The position numbers were made by a program, and so were the translations under genes. A DNA stretch of 64,000 nt, from contig JAHZFJ010000020.1 in the NCBI GenBank assembly GCA_019421365.1, forward strand, positions 1-64,000. Reading direction: 5' to 3'. Below are positions 44,265 to 53,978 of the stretch, one piece after another. The stretch comes from Lachnospiraceae bacterium (GTDB lineage: Bacteria > Bacillota > Clostridia > Lachnospirales > Lachnospiraceae). The notes below the pieces were generated by a model that was given only the letters and a program-made list of their open reading frames with translations, made no database searches and was not told where the DNA came from. Positions within the stretch are counted from its first letter, which is position 1, and every line of letters starts with the position of its first letter.

Positions 44265-45542
44265 ATGAATAATAAATTAAAGATACTATTGATAGATATT
44301 AAATTATATATTACAAAGAGAAAAATATTCTTTTCTTTTATCTTAGTTCTATTCATAGGAATAATTGCTACAATTGTTGCCTTGACTTGTAGTAAGCAGC
44401 AATTTGATATGACAACAGAAGAGATGGTAGAAGACTACGAACAGATGGAAGCTGTTTTGAAGGAGAATTATCCTTATTTTGGTCTTCTGGAAAGATATGG
44501 AATTAACTATGAAGAAAAATTACAGACTAAGCTAGATAACATGAAGGAATGTAAAGATGGGAGTGAATATTTTAATATATTTACTTTAGCATTTGAAAGT
44601 CTTAAAAATGCAGGTGATGTTTCCATCTGGGATTACTGGAGTTATAAATACAATGAAGATTATATTCAGAGATTTACAGCGGATAAGAATGAATATCTAC
44701 TGTCATTAATCGAAGCGGATGAAAGTGTTGATGCCTATAATACTTTAAAATACATTCATAATACTAGGGATTATGTTTCTGAATTTAGAGAACGAAAAGT
44801 GAAGACAGTGCTTGCGAGTAACTTTAACACTAAGATTATTGAAGAAGGAAAAATAGCATATATAGTATTTAAGACATTTGATAGAGAATATGTGCAAGAA
44901 GATAAAGAGGAGCTTTTAGCATTCTTTAATGAAGTGAAAGACTATGATCATGTTATTATAGATGTGCAGAATGTTTATTCAGGGATTGATGATTATATGG
45001 TAGAAAATATAATAGCACCGAATATAGATCAACCATTAACTGCAGATACGTATCTTCTTTATAAAGATGGAGAGAACAATAGAAACTTCATACAAAACCG
45101 TTATAAGCAAGAGGAGATTAAGGGTATAGATACGCTTCCGACTTTTGAAAATATTGTGCAAGAAGATGTAGAGAATCTAGATAGTTATGTGGTAGATGCA
45201 TTCACAGTAGAACCTAATAACACAAAAGCAATTATGAACGCAAAGATATGGGTTCTCACCAATGAATACACATATGGTGTAGCTGATAAGTTCGCGAACT
45301 TCTGCGAACAGACGGAATTTGCAACTGTTGTAGGCAAAACTACAAGTGGTGGAGGACTAGGAATAGATTCTTTTGCATTTCAATTACCTAATAGTAAATT
45401 ATTGATAGGGTATCGTGGAGATTATCCATTAAATCAAGATGGATCTTGTAATTTAGAGGTAGGTACTACCCCAGATATTATGACAAGTAATGAGAATATT
45501 CTTGATGAATGTTTGAAAATCATTGAGAATGGGAATTATTAA
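44265..45542 (+). CDS. S41-family (C-terminal processing peptidase-like) membrane protein lacking the catalytic serine
   Basis: A 425-residue protein with an N-terminal membrane anchor (about 21-43) and an extracellular part. The S41 fold is suggested by a helical N-terminal region (MVEDYEQMEAVLKENYPYFG), YIVFKTFD, DHVIIDVQ, and the end VVGKTTSGGGLGIDSFAFQL with VGTTPDIM. At the place of the nucleophile the family has a Ser (TxSAxE-like), but here it reads YTYGVAD with Gly338. If aligned correctly it is an inactive homologue, possibly a binding or chaperone-like surface protein. Alone in its transcript. Confidence 0.7.
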   Translation: MNNKLKILLIDIKLYITKRKIFFSFILVLFIGIIATIVALTCSKQQFDMTTEEMVEDYEQMEAVLKENYPYFGLLERYGINYEEKLQTKLDNMKECKDGSEYFNIFTLAFESLKNAGDVSIWDYWSYKYNEDYIQRFTADKNEYLLSLIEADESVDAYNTLKYIHNTRDYVSEFRERKVKTVLASNFNTKIIEEGKIAYIVFKTFDREYVQEDKEELLAFFNEVKDYDHVIIDVQNVYSGIDDYMVENIIAPNIDQPLTADTYLLYKDGENNRNFIQNRYKQEEIKGIDTLPTFENIVQEDVENLDSYVVDAFTVEPNNTKAIMNAKIWVLTNEYTYGVADKFANFCEQTEFATVVGKTTSGGGLGIDSFAFQLPNSKLLIGYRGDYPLNQDGSCNLEVGTTPDIMTSNENILDECLKIIENGNY

Positions 45543-45665
45543 GGTGAAGTTTCAAATAATTCTGTCCAGAACTTATAAAAAGTGGTATACTGTAACTAAG
45601 TTCTAGAATTAAGAATTATAGTGTGTTAATTAGTACAGATTATTTAATTGAATGGAGGGATTGTT

Positions 45666-46280
45666 ATGAATAAGATCATTACAATTAGTAGACAGTATGG
45701 AAGTGGTGGACGAGAAATCGGTGAGAAACTAGCTAAGATATTAGGTATTCCATTCTATGACAATGAATTAATCACCAGAGCTGCTAAAGAAAGTGGATTT
45801 GCTGAATCTGTATTCGAAAGAGCTGAAGAAAAGGCAACTAGTAGTTTGTTGTATTCAATAGCTATGGGTATGGGAGCTTATGGAAGTCAAGATATGGGTT
45901 TTGCCAATTTATCTTTAGATGACAGAATCTATTTAGCGCAATCTGATGTTATAAGAAAGATTGCAGCAGAAGGACCATGTGTAATCGTGGGAAGATGTGC
46001 AGATTACATATTGAAAGATAATCCACGTGTTGTCCATGTGTTTATATGTGCAGATATTAAAAGTCGTGTTGAACGAGCAACTACGAAGTATAATATGCCA
46101 GTTACAAAGGCACAAGAGAACATATTAAAGATTGACAAGCGAAGAGCTAACTATTACAATTATCATGCAAATGAGAAATGGGGAAAAGCAGAAAATTATC
46201 ATCTATCTATTAAGAGTGATTTTGTTGGTATTGATAATGCTGTGGAAATAATAAGATTATTTGTAGAAAAAGGTGTTTAA
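45666..46280 (+). CDS. Cytidylate kinase-like family protein
   Basis: Predicted nucleotide kinase. The ATG at 45666 follows GGAGGG; an in-frame TTG at 45648 lies before that site. 204 residues. P-loop region ITISRQYGSGGREIGEKLAK (residues 4-23) and an acceptor part VIVGRCADYIL, with ADIKSRVERATTKY as the lid. This group is distinct from the canonical Cmk and its substrate is unproven. The AI-2E family permease gene starts 5 nt later, so the two form an operon. Confidence 0.88.
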   Translation: MNKIITISRQYGSGGREIGEKLAKILGIPFYDNELITRAAKESGFAESVFERAEEKATSSLLYSIAMGMGAYGSQDMGFANLSLDDRIYLAQSDVIRKIAAEGPCVIVGRCADYILKDNPRVVHVFICADIKSRVERATTKYNMPVTKAQENILKIDKRRANYYNYHANEKWGKAENYHLSIKSDFVGIDNAVEIIRLFVEKGV

Positions 46281-46285
46281 AAAGA

Positions 46286-47503
46286 ATGAAAGTAAAAGAT
46301 AAGATGAACAAGCAGTATACCTTAGTGTCCATCTATGTTATCGTGACGTGTATTATTATCTACTGTTTGAGTTTGGTGGCAAAAAGTGCTCCTGCTATTG
46401 TAGAAGACTTATTAGAGAAACTGAACTGGATTTTACGCGTGATGAAGCCAATACTATTGGCATTTGTGTTTGCATATTTGACTGAACCAATTGTGAATTT
46501 CTTAGAGTATCATTTTAAGAAATGGCGTATATTTAACAAGAAACAAAGTTCTTGTAGAACATACGCTGTAATAGCTACACTGCTTATCCTATTATTGGGA
46601 GTAACTGCATTGATCTCAATGCTTGTATACAGTGTAACAGACCAGGTACGTTTCGCTAGTTTTGATGATATTGTTGTAATTGTTTCAGATTTTATCAATA
46701 CGGTAAATGAATTTATCAACCAGATTACAGGGAAAATGGAAAGTTTGAATATCCAATCATCTGAGTTGAATTCTTATATCAAAGAGGCAACCACGTTCTT
46801 ACTTAATGGTTTAAAAGGATTTGGTAATTCATTATTAGGTTCTGTAACAAATATTTCGGGATATCTAACAACATTTATCTTTGCGCTAATAATAGGAATC
46901 TATTTCTTGATTGATGGTGCAATGATTAAGAATTATATTAGTAAAGTGTCAAGAGCGTTATTAAGTACTAAATTTAATAAACATGCTAGACAATTTATTA
47001 GTGATGCTGATACCGTTTTCTCTGGTTATTTAAAGGGGCAATTAACAGATGTTCTTGTAATGATGGTGCTAATTAGTGTTGCATTATCTATCATTGGTGT
47101 TAAGTTTGCTATTGTTATAGGTGTATTGGCAGGGATTTGCAATTTAATACCGTATTTTGGACCATTTGTAGCATATGCAGGAACTATACTGGTATGTTTA
47201 ATTAATGCTGATTACAAGAGAATGATTATTGGTGTTATTGCATTATTCGTCATTCAAACACTTGATGGTAATATTATAGGGCCAAAACTACTTAGTAATA
47301 GTATTCAGATTCACCCACTACTTGTTATTATTTTCTTGATTTTTGGTAGTGCAGTTGGTGGATTCTTAGGTATGATTTTAGCGGTACCAGTAGGTGCTTT
47401 AATTAAAGTCCTATTTGTTCGTTTTATTGATTACAAATTAGAATTGAAAGATCAAGAAGAGCGGGAAGCAATGAAAGCAGCTTCTGTAAAAAGAGCAAAA
47501 TAA
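46286..47503 (+). CDS. AI-2E family permease-like membrane protein
   Basis: A 405-residue polytopic membrane protein with about eight hydrophobic segments. The family core is visible: MKPILLAFVFAYLTEPIVNF, a middle part ending FIFALIIGIYFLIDG, then GICNLIPYFGPFVAYAG and FVIQTLDGNIIGPKLL. Family members export AI-2, sodium/protons or other small solutes; the substrate here is unknown. No luxS or other quorum gene is adjacent. Operon with the cytidylate-kinase-like gene. Confidence 0.9.
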   Translation: MKVKDKMNKQYTLVSIYVIVTCIIIYCLSLVAKSAPAIVEDLLEKLNWILRVMKPILLAFVFAYLTEPIVNFLEYHFKKWRIFNKKQSSCRTYAVIATLLILLLGVTALISMLVYSVTDQVRFASFDDIVVIVSDFINTVNEFINQITGKMESLNIQSSELNSYIKEATTFLLNGLKGFGNSLLGSVTNISGYLTTFIFALIIGIYFLIDGAMIKNYISKVSRALLSTKFNKHARQFISDADTVFSGYLKGQLTDVLVMMVLISVALSIIGVKFAIVIGVLAGICNLIPYFGPFVAYAGTILVCLINADYKRMIIGVIALFVIQTLDGNIIGPKLLSNSIQIHPLLVIIFLIFGSAVGGFLGMILAVPVGALIKVLFVRFIDYKLELKDQEEREAMKAASVKRAK

Positions 47504-47517
47504 AAAATTATATTATA

Positions 47518-47556
47518 AACCGTATTATAGTCTAGCTACTATGATACGGTTTTGTT
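47518..47556 (+). terminator. Terminator after the AI-2E family gene
   Basis: AAACCGTAT pairs with ATACGGTTT, an inner TATAG/CTATG extends it, and T-rich sequence follows. Confidence 0.85.
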
Positions 47557-47736
47557 TTATTTAAATGAATATTACAATATATTGTAAGAAATTCTTAAGA
47601 AAAAAATACTTCTATAATGGTAAGATATAGAGTACGATTGTAGATGTAGGAATGTATGCAATTTAACCAAATCGTAGTAAATCGGTTATAAAATTCGTTT
47701 GACTAGGTTTTGCTAAATAGAAATGGGGGTGAGATA

Positions 47737-48636
47737 GTGGCAGAGGAAAGAGAAAAGGTAATTGAGGTTCGTAATGTTAAAAAGGTATACCGAATGGGTA
47801 GTGAACGCATTACAGCGGTAGAAGAAGTGAGCTTTGATATCTATAAAGGTGAATTCTGTTGCTTGTTAGGAACATCTGGTTCTGGTAAATCAACCTTGCT
47901 AAACTTAATGGCTGGCATTGAGAAGTTAACAAGTGGGCAGATTATTATAAAGGGTAAGAATATTCATAAGATGAGTGAGAAAAATCTTGCAAAATTCCGT
48001 CAGAAGTATCTAGGTTTTGTATTTCAATCTTATAATCTTATGAATTCAATGACCGCATTAGAGAATGTTGAGTTCCCGTTAGTATTCAAGCGAATACCGC
48101 CAAAGAGAAGAAAAAAGATGGCTAGAGATATGTTAATCAAGGTTGGTCTTAAGACTAGACTTGAACATAAACCAAAGCAAATGAGTGGTGGTCAACAACA
48201 AAGGGTTGGTATTGCAAGAGCGTTCGTTGCAAAACCAGAAATTGTATTTGCTGATGAACCTACTGGTAATCTAGACACGAAGACAACAATGGAAGTTATG
48301 GAATTAATTAGAGAAGTTGCGAGAGATAATAATCAAACGATAGTGATGGTTACACATGATCGACGATTGGCTGAATTTGCAGACAAAATTATTCATATCT
48401 TAGATGGTAAGATACAGAGTATCGATTTGTTAAATCCTGATGTGAAGATGGACAAGGAAAGTGTAGAAGAAACACAAGAACCTGAATTAATCAAGGAAGA
48501 TCTAGAAGTAAAAGAAGAAAAGAAGGAAGAAAAGGAAGAAAAGGAAGACTCTAATATCCAAAGTTCTGACGTGATACAATCAGAGATTACAGAAATACGT
48601 GATGTGGAAGAATCATCAGCTGCAACTACTGAGTAG
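47737..48636 (+). CDS. MacB/LolD-type ABC transporter ATP-binding protein with acidic tail
   Basis: ATPase that would drive the permease encoded at 51511. GTG at 47737 follows GGGGGTGAG; a TTG at 47710 lies before that site. 299 residues. Walker A GTSGSGKST (45-53), signature MSGGQQQR (about 149), Walker B VFADEP (about 170), switch THD (about 204). After the ATPase (about 1-225) comes a Glu/Lys-rich tail of about 70 residues (KEEKKEEKEEKEDS), unusual for the family. First gene of a four-gene cassette. Confidence 0.92.
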   Translation: MAEEREKVIEVRNVKKVYRMGSERITAVEEVSFDIYKGEFCCLLGTSGSGKSTLLNLMAGIEKLTSGQIIIKGKNIHKMSEKNLAKFRQKYLGFVFQSYNLMNSMTALENVEFPLVFKRIPPKRRKKMARDMLIKVGLKTRLEHKPKQMSGGQQQRVGIARAFVAKPEIVFADEPTGNLDTKTTMEVMELIREVARDNNQTIVMVTHDRRLAEFADKIIHILDGKIQSIDLLNPDVKMDKESVEETQEPELIKEDLEVKEEKKEEKEEKEDSNIQSSDVIQSEITEIRDVEESSAATTE

Positions 48637-48716
48637 GTTGTAAAGTTACGAGAACAATAAAAGTCATTGGTTAAATGAAAATGGAAGAAAAGTAGGTAAA
48701 GAGGAGGAAAGTTAAA

Positions 48717-50912
48717 ATGAATGGAAAGAAGATGAAAAAGCTGCTTTCATACATTGCACTACTTGCAATGATAGTTGTAAATACCGTTGGGAATGGAATG
48801 GTGAGTAAGGCTGATGGTGTCACGAAAACATTTAAATTAAATGGCACGTTGGATACTGTAGAGATTAAAGCAGGAGGGACACAACATGTAAAGATACCAT
48901 TTAGCTTAAATACCAATACATATTTTTATCCGGTAGAAAATGTTAGTTTTAGTGTAGAGGTTGTTGGTGATGCACCAATTAATGTGACGTCTGATGTTAC
49001 GTTGAAGTTCGCAAGTACTTCAGCAGAAGTAACAACTCTTTCAAAAAACACAAATTATATTCTAGAGTTTGATATTGAAACTTCAGAGTTAGCAAGTAAT
49101 GGTACGTATAAGTTGTCGATAACTGGTACTGGAGATTATTTTGACGATGGATTAGGTGAATATTCCACATGTGCATTAAATTTTTCTAAAAATTTAAACG
49201 TTAAAGTAACAGGTCAAAAATCCGCATCAAAGATTAAAATCAGTAACATTGAATATGATGAAGAAGTGAATCGTGGAGATGAATTTGAAATTTCATTGAA
49301 AGTTGGTAATACAGGTGATTTAACTGCCAAGGATGTAAGTGTATCTTTAGGAGATTTTAGTGCGCAAACAGATATTGTACCAAATTATTCAACATCTGAA
49401 ATGTCTGTAGGTGATTTATCAAACGGAAGTACCAAGAGTGTTAATTTCCCTGTGAAAGTTACATCGAAAGCAGAAGCAGGTACGAAATCCTTAAAAGTTA
49501 CAGTTTCATGGTATGATGATAAAAAAGGTGAGGGGTATACAGAAACAGCTAATATCTTTATTAACGTAGTTGTTCCTGAAGACCAAGTACAGAATAATGG
49601 TAAACCAAATCTTGTTATTACCAATGTAACACAATCGCCAGAAAGCCCAATTGCTAATGGTAAAGTAACCTTAGCGTTTACTGTTGAAAACAAAGGTAAG
49701 ACAACGGTTAAACAATTAAAATTCACACCATCAAATATTGCAGCATCAGGACTTAGTCCAGTATCGGCAAAACCTTATGTTTATATTGACGAGCTAGAAG
49801 CTGGTAAGAAGAAGACAGTTAAGATGCAATATGAATTATCTGAGGAAATTACAGAAGGGTTACACGAATTAACATATGCGTTCACATATAAGTACTTAAA
49901 CAAAGATGGTACTGATTATGAAGATGGCACTGAGAATGTTAGTTTATTCGTACGTGATATTACTAATCCAAAAGGTTCAGTAAATACAAGTGTGCCAAAA
50001 TTAATTATAAGCAACTTTAATACAGGTGATGAGAAATTAAAGGCTGGATCTGTATTCACATTTGCATTTGATGTTAAGAATACACATGCAAGTATTGCTG
50101 CTAAAAACATTAAAGTAACAATTTCTTCTGAAAATAATATATTTTCTCAAACGGAAGGAAGTAATAGTTTCTATTTAGATCAAATACCAGCAGGTGCTAC
50201 GATAACACAATCTATTGAATTAAAGGTAAAAGCAGATGCAGCTTCTAATGCGTATCCATTAAAGATAACCTTTGATTATGAATACGATGGTAAAACAGCA
50301 AGTGAAGATGGTAAGACAGAAGATGTTGGAACTGCTTCTAAAACAGTAGATGAAGTATTGAATATTCAAGTTGCTGAGAATGCAAGACCAGTAGTGCAGG
50401 ATATCTATATAAGTTCATATGATGAGCCACGTGTGAATGAAGCAACTACATTAACATTTAACTTCTACAACATGGGAAAATCAACGCTTAATAATGTAAC
50501 AGCGACTGTAGTAAGTGATTATTATCAAGCATCGGATACATCAACTAAGTTCATTGGTAATGTTGAGGCAGGACAAGGGAATACATATGAGATTGATGTA
50601 ATTCCATTAATGGAAGGCGATTGTCCAGGTCAGTTAAAGATTACTTATGAAGATAGTAATGGAGAAACGGTAGAATTGTTTGCAGACTTTACTCAATTTA
50701 TTAATGCGCAACCTACTATGGATCCAAATATTGATGGTCAATATCCAGAAGAAATTCCAGATGTACCAGAAGCGAAGAAAGCAATTTTACCTACTTGGCT
50801 ATTTGTTGTTATTCAAGTGGTAGTGTTTTTTGTAGCAATTGTTGTTGCTAGAAAGGTTGTTATTAGCTTGTACAAGAGAAAATTACGCAAACAAGAGGAA
50901 GCAGACTTATAA
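48717..50912 (+). CDS. Secreted, C-terminally anchored protein with CARDB-like repeats
   Basis: A 731-residue surface protein. Signal peptide (about 1-32, cleaved near VSKADG). Several Ig-like CARDB/NPCBM-type repeats follow, each with the form EVNRGDEFEISLKVGNTGDL (about 180-280), PIANGKVTLAFTVENKGKTT (about 300-400), LKAGSVFTFAFDVKNTHAS (about 440-545) and VNEATTLTFNFYNMGKSTL (about 570-650). A single C-terminal membrane span (about 697-716) and a basic cytoplasmic tail RKLRKQEEADL end the protein. In MacB-type systems this gene slot holds the periplasmic adaptor, so a role coupling to the permease is plausible. Confidence 0.85.
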   Translation: MNGKKMKKLLSYIALLAMIVVNTVGNGMVSKADGVTKTFKLNGTLDTVEIKAGGTQHVKIPFSLNTNTYFYPVENVSFSVEVVGDAPINVTSDVTLKFASTSAEVTTLSKNTNYILEFDIETSELASNGTYKLSITGTGDYFDDGLGEYSTCALNFSKNLNVKVTGQKSASKIKISNIEYDEEVNRGDEFEISLKVGNTGDLTAKDVSVSLGDFSAQTDIVPNYSTSEMSVGDLSNGSTKSVNFPVKVTSKAEAGTKSLKVTVSWYDDKKGEGYTETANIFINVVVPEDQVQNNGKPNLVITNVTQSPESPIANGKVTLAFTVENKGKTTVKQLKFTPSNIAASGLSPVSAKPYVYIDELEAGKKKTVKMQYELSEEITEGLHELTYAFTYKYLNKDGTDYEDGTENVSLFVRDITNPKGSVNTSVPKLIISNFNTGDEKLKAGSVFTFAFDVKNTHASIAAKNIKVTISSENNIFSQTEGSNSFYLDQIPAGATITQSIELKVKADAASNAYPLKITFDYEYDGKTASEDGKTEDVGTASKTVDEVLNIQVAENARPVVQDIYISSYDEPRVNEATTLTFNFYNMGKSTLNNVTATVVSDYYQASDTSTKFIGNVEAGQGNTYEIDVIPLMEGDCPGQLKITYEDSNGETVELFADFTQFINAQPTMDPNIDGQYPEEIPDVPEAKKAILPTWLFVVIQVVVFFVAIVVARKVVISLYKRKLRKQEEADL

Positions 50913-50930
50913 GAAGGGAGATGATGAGCA

Positions 50931-51521
50931 ATGTTTAATACCATGATAGGTAATGAGTTATTATCTGCGACAGTAACGACAGAGATGACAATTGGTGGTA
51001 CGGATACTACTAGTTCAGGCAGTGGCGAGAATTTGTTAGAAACTCCAGAAGAGAATACAGATTCAGCAGCAAGTGATGGAACTGTAGAAGGTGAAACGAC
51101 TGACACGACTACAGATAATGCAAACGTGGAAGGTGATACAAGTAATGCAGATGTATCTAATGTGGAAGGTGAAACAACTACTACGGAAACTACAGGTACT
51201 GAAGGTACCACAGACGCTGCATTAGAAGGTGATACAGATTCGACCAATGTAGATACTAGTATCAATGAAGGCGAAGTAATCGATGCCTCTGGTGATACAG
51301 GTGATATGGCAATAGGAGGCGATACTTCTTTGGGAGGAGATATGTCTGGCGTTGATGGTATGAATGGTGAAACGACTGGTTCGACAATTAAGGACCCATT
51401 CTTATCTAGCTATATACCTATTGCAGGAATATCAGCAGCTACTTTGGTAGTAGGAGTTATTATTGGAATCTTACTCGCGAAGAAGAAAATAAAAAAAGGA
51501 ATTGATCTGTATGAAGATTAG
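50931..51521 (+). CDS. Thr/Glu/Asp-rich mucin-like protein with C-terminal membrane anchor
   Basis: A 196-residue protein made mostly of Thr, Asp, Glu, Gly and Ser with imperfect repeats (VEGETT, VEGDT, TEGTT). A single membrane span (about 163-182, IAGISAATLVVGVIIGILLA) is followed by KKKIKKGIDLYED. No signal peptide is visible and an in-frame stop lies just before the ATG, so membrane insertion would have to use the C-terminal span. The 3' end overlaps the permease gene by 11 nt. Third gene of the ABC cassette. Function unknown. Confidence 0.75.
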   Translation: MFNTMIGNELLSATVTTEMTIGGTDTTSSGSGENLLETPEENTDSAASDGTVEGETTDTTTDNANVEGDTSNADVSNVEGETTTTETTGTEGTTDAALEGDTDSTNVDTSINEGEVIDASGDTGDMAIGGDTSLGGDMSGVDGMNGETTGSTIKDPFLSSYIPIAGISAATLVVGVIIGILLAKKKIKKGIDLYED

Positions 51522-52857
51522 TGATCTTATTAAAATGGGACTTCGAAATCTTAGTAGAAGAAAAGCTAGAACAGCACTAACAGTTGTTGGTGTTGTAATC
51601 GGTACTATTTCGATTGTAGTAATGATCTCCATAGGTATTGGTATGAATACAGGATTCAAGTCTCAGGTAATGGAACTCGGTAGTTTGTCCACGATAACAA
51701 TTAGTAAGTATGCAGCAATTAAGGATGATAAAGGTAATTATATTGACACAAAAGAGCAGGTCATTAATGAAGATTTGCTGAATACTGTAAAGCAAATTGA
51801 GCACGTTAAAACAGCCAGTCCGGTGCTTAATACTCAACTAACGCTTAAGATTGGTAATTCTGTACAAGGGTATGCGAGTTGTTCAGTTATGGATGTTGAT
51901 GCAATGAAAGAATTTGGTCTTCCAGAGGTACAGTATGGTGAGTTGCCTTCAGAAGAAAATCCAGATGTACTGATTATGGGAAGTGAGGTACCTAAGAATT
52001 ATTTCTATTCAACGAAAGGTAATCGCTATGATTCCTATCAGTTTGAACCTGGTAAAGATAAGATATTAGCTTATATGGAGATGTATCAGTATGAGTTAAA
52101 TGATCCTACAAAAAAAGCTGAATTTTATTTGGGTACTAATGTTGCAGTCTTAGAACAGAATTCGCAATATGATTACCAATGTTTCATGTCATTAGATACC
52201 TTTAAGAAGTGGTATATGGAATCCATAGACTATCTGAAACCATCAGATAAGAAGAAAGCTATCAAGGCGTTGAAAGAATATGAAACCATACAATTGAATG
52301 TGGATAATGTTAAGAATGTTAGTAAGGTAGAGCAAAAAATTAAGGAGATGGGATATCAAACAGAAAGTTTGAATTCTTATCTAGCCCCACTAGAGCAAAC
52401 TTCGAATATGATGCAAATGGTTCTAGGTGGTGTTGGTGCAGTTGCTATGTTAGTATCTGCAATCAGTATTGCTAACACTATGATTATGTCAATCTATGAA
52501 AGAACCAAAGAAATTGGTGTTATGAAGGTGTTAGGATGTTGCATCACGGATATCAAGAAATTATTCTTGTTTGAGGCTGGAATGATTGGCTTAATTGGAG
52601 GAGTAATTGGTATTGTACTTAGCTATATTGCGTCATTTTGTATTAACAAATACGGTGGACCGTTATTCGAAGCATTAATGAAATCTACATCAGTTATGTA
52701 TGATAATTCAGTATCCACAAGCTTCTCGATTATTCCAATATGGTTACCATTCTTAGCAGCAGGTTTTGCTATTGCAGTAGGTGTAATCTCTGGATATTAT
52801 CCAGCTAAGAGAGCAACGAAGATTAGTGCAATTGAGGCAATGAAGACGGAAGGTTAA
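51511..52857 (+). CDS. MacB/FtsX-type ABC permease
   Basis: A 448-residue permease. N-terminal MGLRNLSRRKARTALTVVGV with the first span (about 20-42), a large extracytoplasmic domain (about 45-285), and three C-terminal spans with GGVGAVAMLVSAISIANTMI, TKEIGVMKVLGC and GYYPAKRATKISAIEAMKTE, all family hallmarks. ATG 51511 lies inside the end of the previous gene, indicating coupled translation. Works with the ATPase at 47737. Relatives export peptides, lipoproteins or antibiotics; here the cargo is unknown. Confidence 0.92.
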   Translation: MKISDLIKMGLRNLSRRKARTALTVVGVVIGTISIVVMISIGIGMNTGFKSQVMELGSLSTITISKYAAIKDDKGNYIDTKEQVINEDLLNTVKQIEHVKTASPVLNTQLTLKIGNSVQGYASCSVMDVDAMKEFGLPEVQYGELPSEENPDVLIMGSEVPKNYFYSTKGNRYDSYQFEPGKDKILAYMEMYQYELNDPTKKAEFYLGTNVAVLEQNSQYDYQCFMSLDTFKKWYMESIDYLKPSDKKKAIKALKEYETIQLNVDNVKNVSKVEQKIKEMGYQTESLNSYLAPLEQTSNMMQMVLGGVGAVAMLVSAISIANTMIMSIYERTKEIGVMKVLGCCITDIKKLFLFEAGMIGLIGGVIGIVLSYIASFCINKYGGPLFEALMKSTSVMYDNSVSTSFSIIPIWLPFLAAGFAIAVGVISGYYPAKRATKISAIEAMKTEG

Positions 52858-52874
52858 TGCCTCCCTTATTGCAA

Positions 52875-53771
52875 TTAGGTCATCCAATTTGGGCACTGAA
52901 CACGAACGCCATCGCAGTATTGAGTGAGTATTGGTTGCTTGACACCTGGTCTTGACAAGTAGTTATTAAAGATAGTATCAACAACTACGGAGATATTTTC
53001 GAATATATTTCTCTCTGGTATCCACTTGTGATCGAAAGCAGTTGAAGATGTGATTGTAAAGCTGTAGCCTTTATTACGATACCATTCTGTATATACACGA
53101 TTTAGTGTGAATGACATAATTGCTAATACATTTGCTTGTATAGTAGCCTCTGGCCAAGTCGCATAGATTTCGCTGGAGGCTACATTTTTAATGTAATCAC
53201 GGTAAAGCACATAATAGTTTTTAGCTGAATTATCAGAAGGTGGACCATCATGTACAACGACATATTCAGGTACAACAACTCGGTCAAGAACGATATTAAA
53301 ATTAGAAACATCTTTGATTTCATCTTCTGCAATCTTTGGTGGATATTCGTAATATAGAGTATGAGGCCCGATAACAAACAATTCACTTGTGTCCGGTTGA
53401 ACTACTTGAGGTAATAGTTGGGCGCTTTGTATAGCAGTAACGGTAGGAAGAATCTGTGAACCTGAAACAGTCATATCTTCGAAACCTGGTGCGGAAATCA
53501 CAATAGTATATTCGGAGTATGGTTGCATTGATTCTGGTTCTAAACTATAGTCTAGTGGAGGAGCTGGTAGCTCAATGGTGTCAGTTCTACCTACAGAATT
53601 CGTGTGTATTTCCTCGATAACATTAGTTGGGTCGCCAGTACGTGTGATTCTTACGGTTGCATTATCTATAGGCCTTAGGTTTGCCTGTGAATTTACACGA
53701 ACTAATAACTTACCCGTAGATTGTGTCTGCATTTGAGCAGGGTAAACATAGTTTCTCATGAGATACCTCAA
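52875..53771 (-). CDS. SpoIID/cell-wall-type protein, C-terminally truncated
   Basis: A 298-residue protein with a beta-rich carboxypeptidase-regulatory-like N-domain (about 17-110) and a region YRDYIKNVASSEIYATWPEA through SFTLNRVYTEWY (about 195-240), the core of clostridial SpoIID-like/peptidoglycan-binding proteins linked to spore cortex or cell-wall turnover. Homologues as recalled continue past the YCDG...CPNWMT position with a WGS-type motif and a peptidoglycan-binding domain. Here the frame stops there, 17 bp from the convergent permease stop. I infer a loss of the 3' part. Whether the shortened product functions is unknown. Confidence 0.65.
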   Translation of the reverse strand: MRYLMRNYVYPAQMQTQSTGKLLVRVNSQANLRPIDNATVRITRTGDPTNVIEEIHTNSVGRTDTIELPAPPLDYSLEPESMQPYSEYTIVISAPGFEDMTVSGSQILPTVTAIQSAQLLPQVVQPDTSELFVIGPHTLYYEYPPKIAEDEIKDVSNFNIVLDRVVVPEYVVVHDGPPSDNSAKNYYVLYRDYIKNVASSEIYATWPEATIQANVLAIMSFTLNRVYTEWYRNKGYSFTITSSTAFDHKWIPERNIFENISVVVDTIFNNYLSRPGVKQPILTQYCDGVRVQCPNWMT

Positions 53772-53978
53772 TTCATAATAAGATATACTAATAAGATATG
53801 TTTCTTATGGGAAAGTGTTAAGGTTATAGAGTAAAGTGATATATTCTATAATTATATTTAATAAATAAAGCCAAATTAGGTATTGCCATTAAGTGCGTAA
53901 TCTAGTATAATGTGTCTAACTAAGTATTACAGTGGTAACTTATGTGTAGAATTTGAAATTCGATCGGAAGGTGATAGT

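Noticed and set aside
50813..51265. 150-codon minus-strand frame opposite the mucin-like gene
   Set aside because: Val/Ser-rich text mirrors the Thr/Glu repeats of the real gene; no ribosome site.
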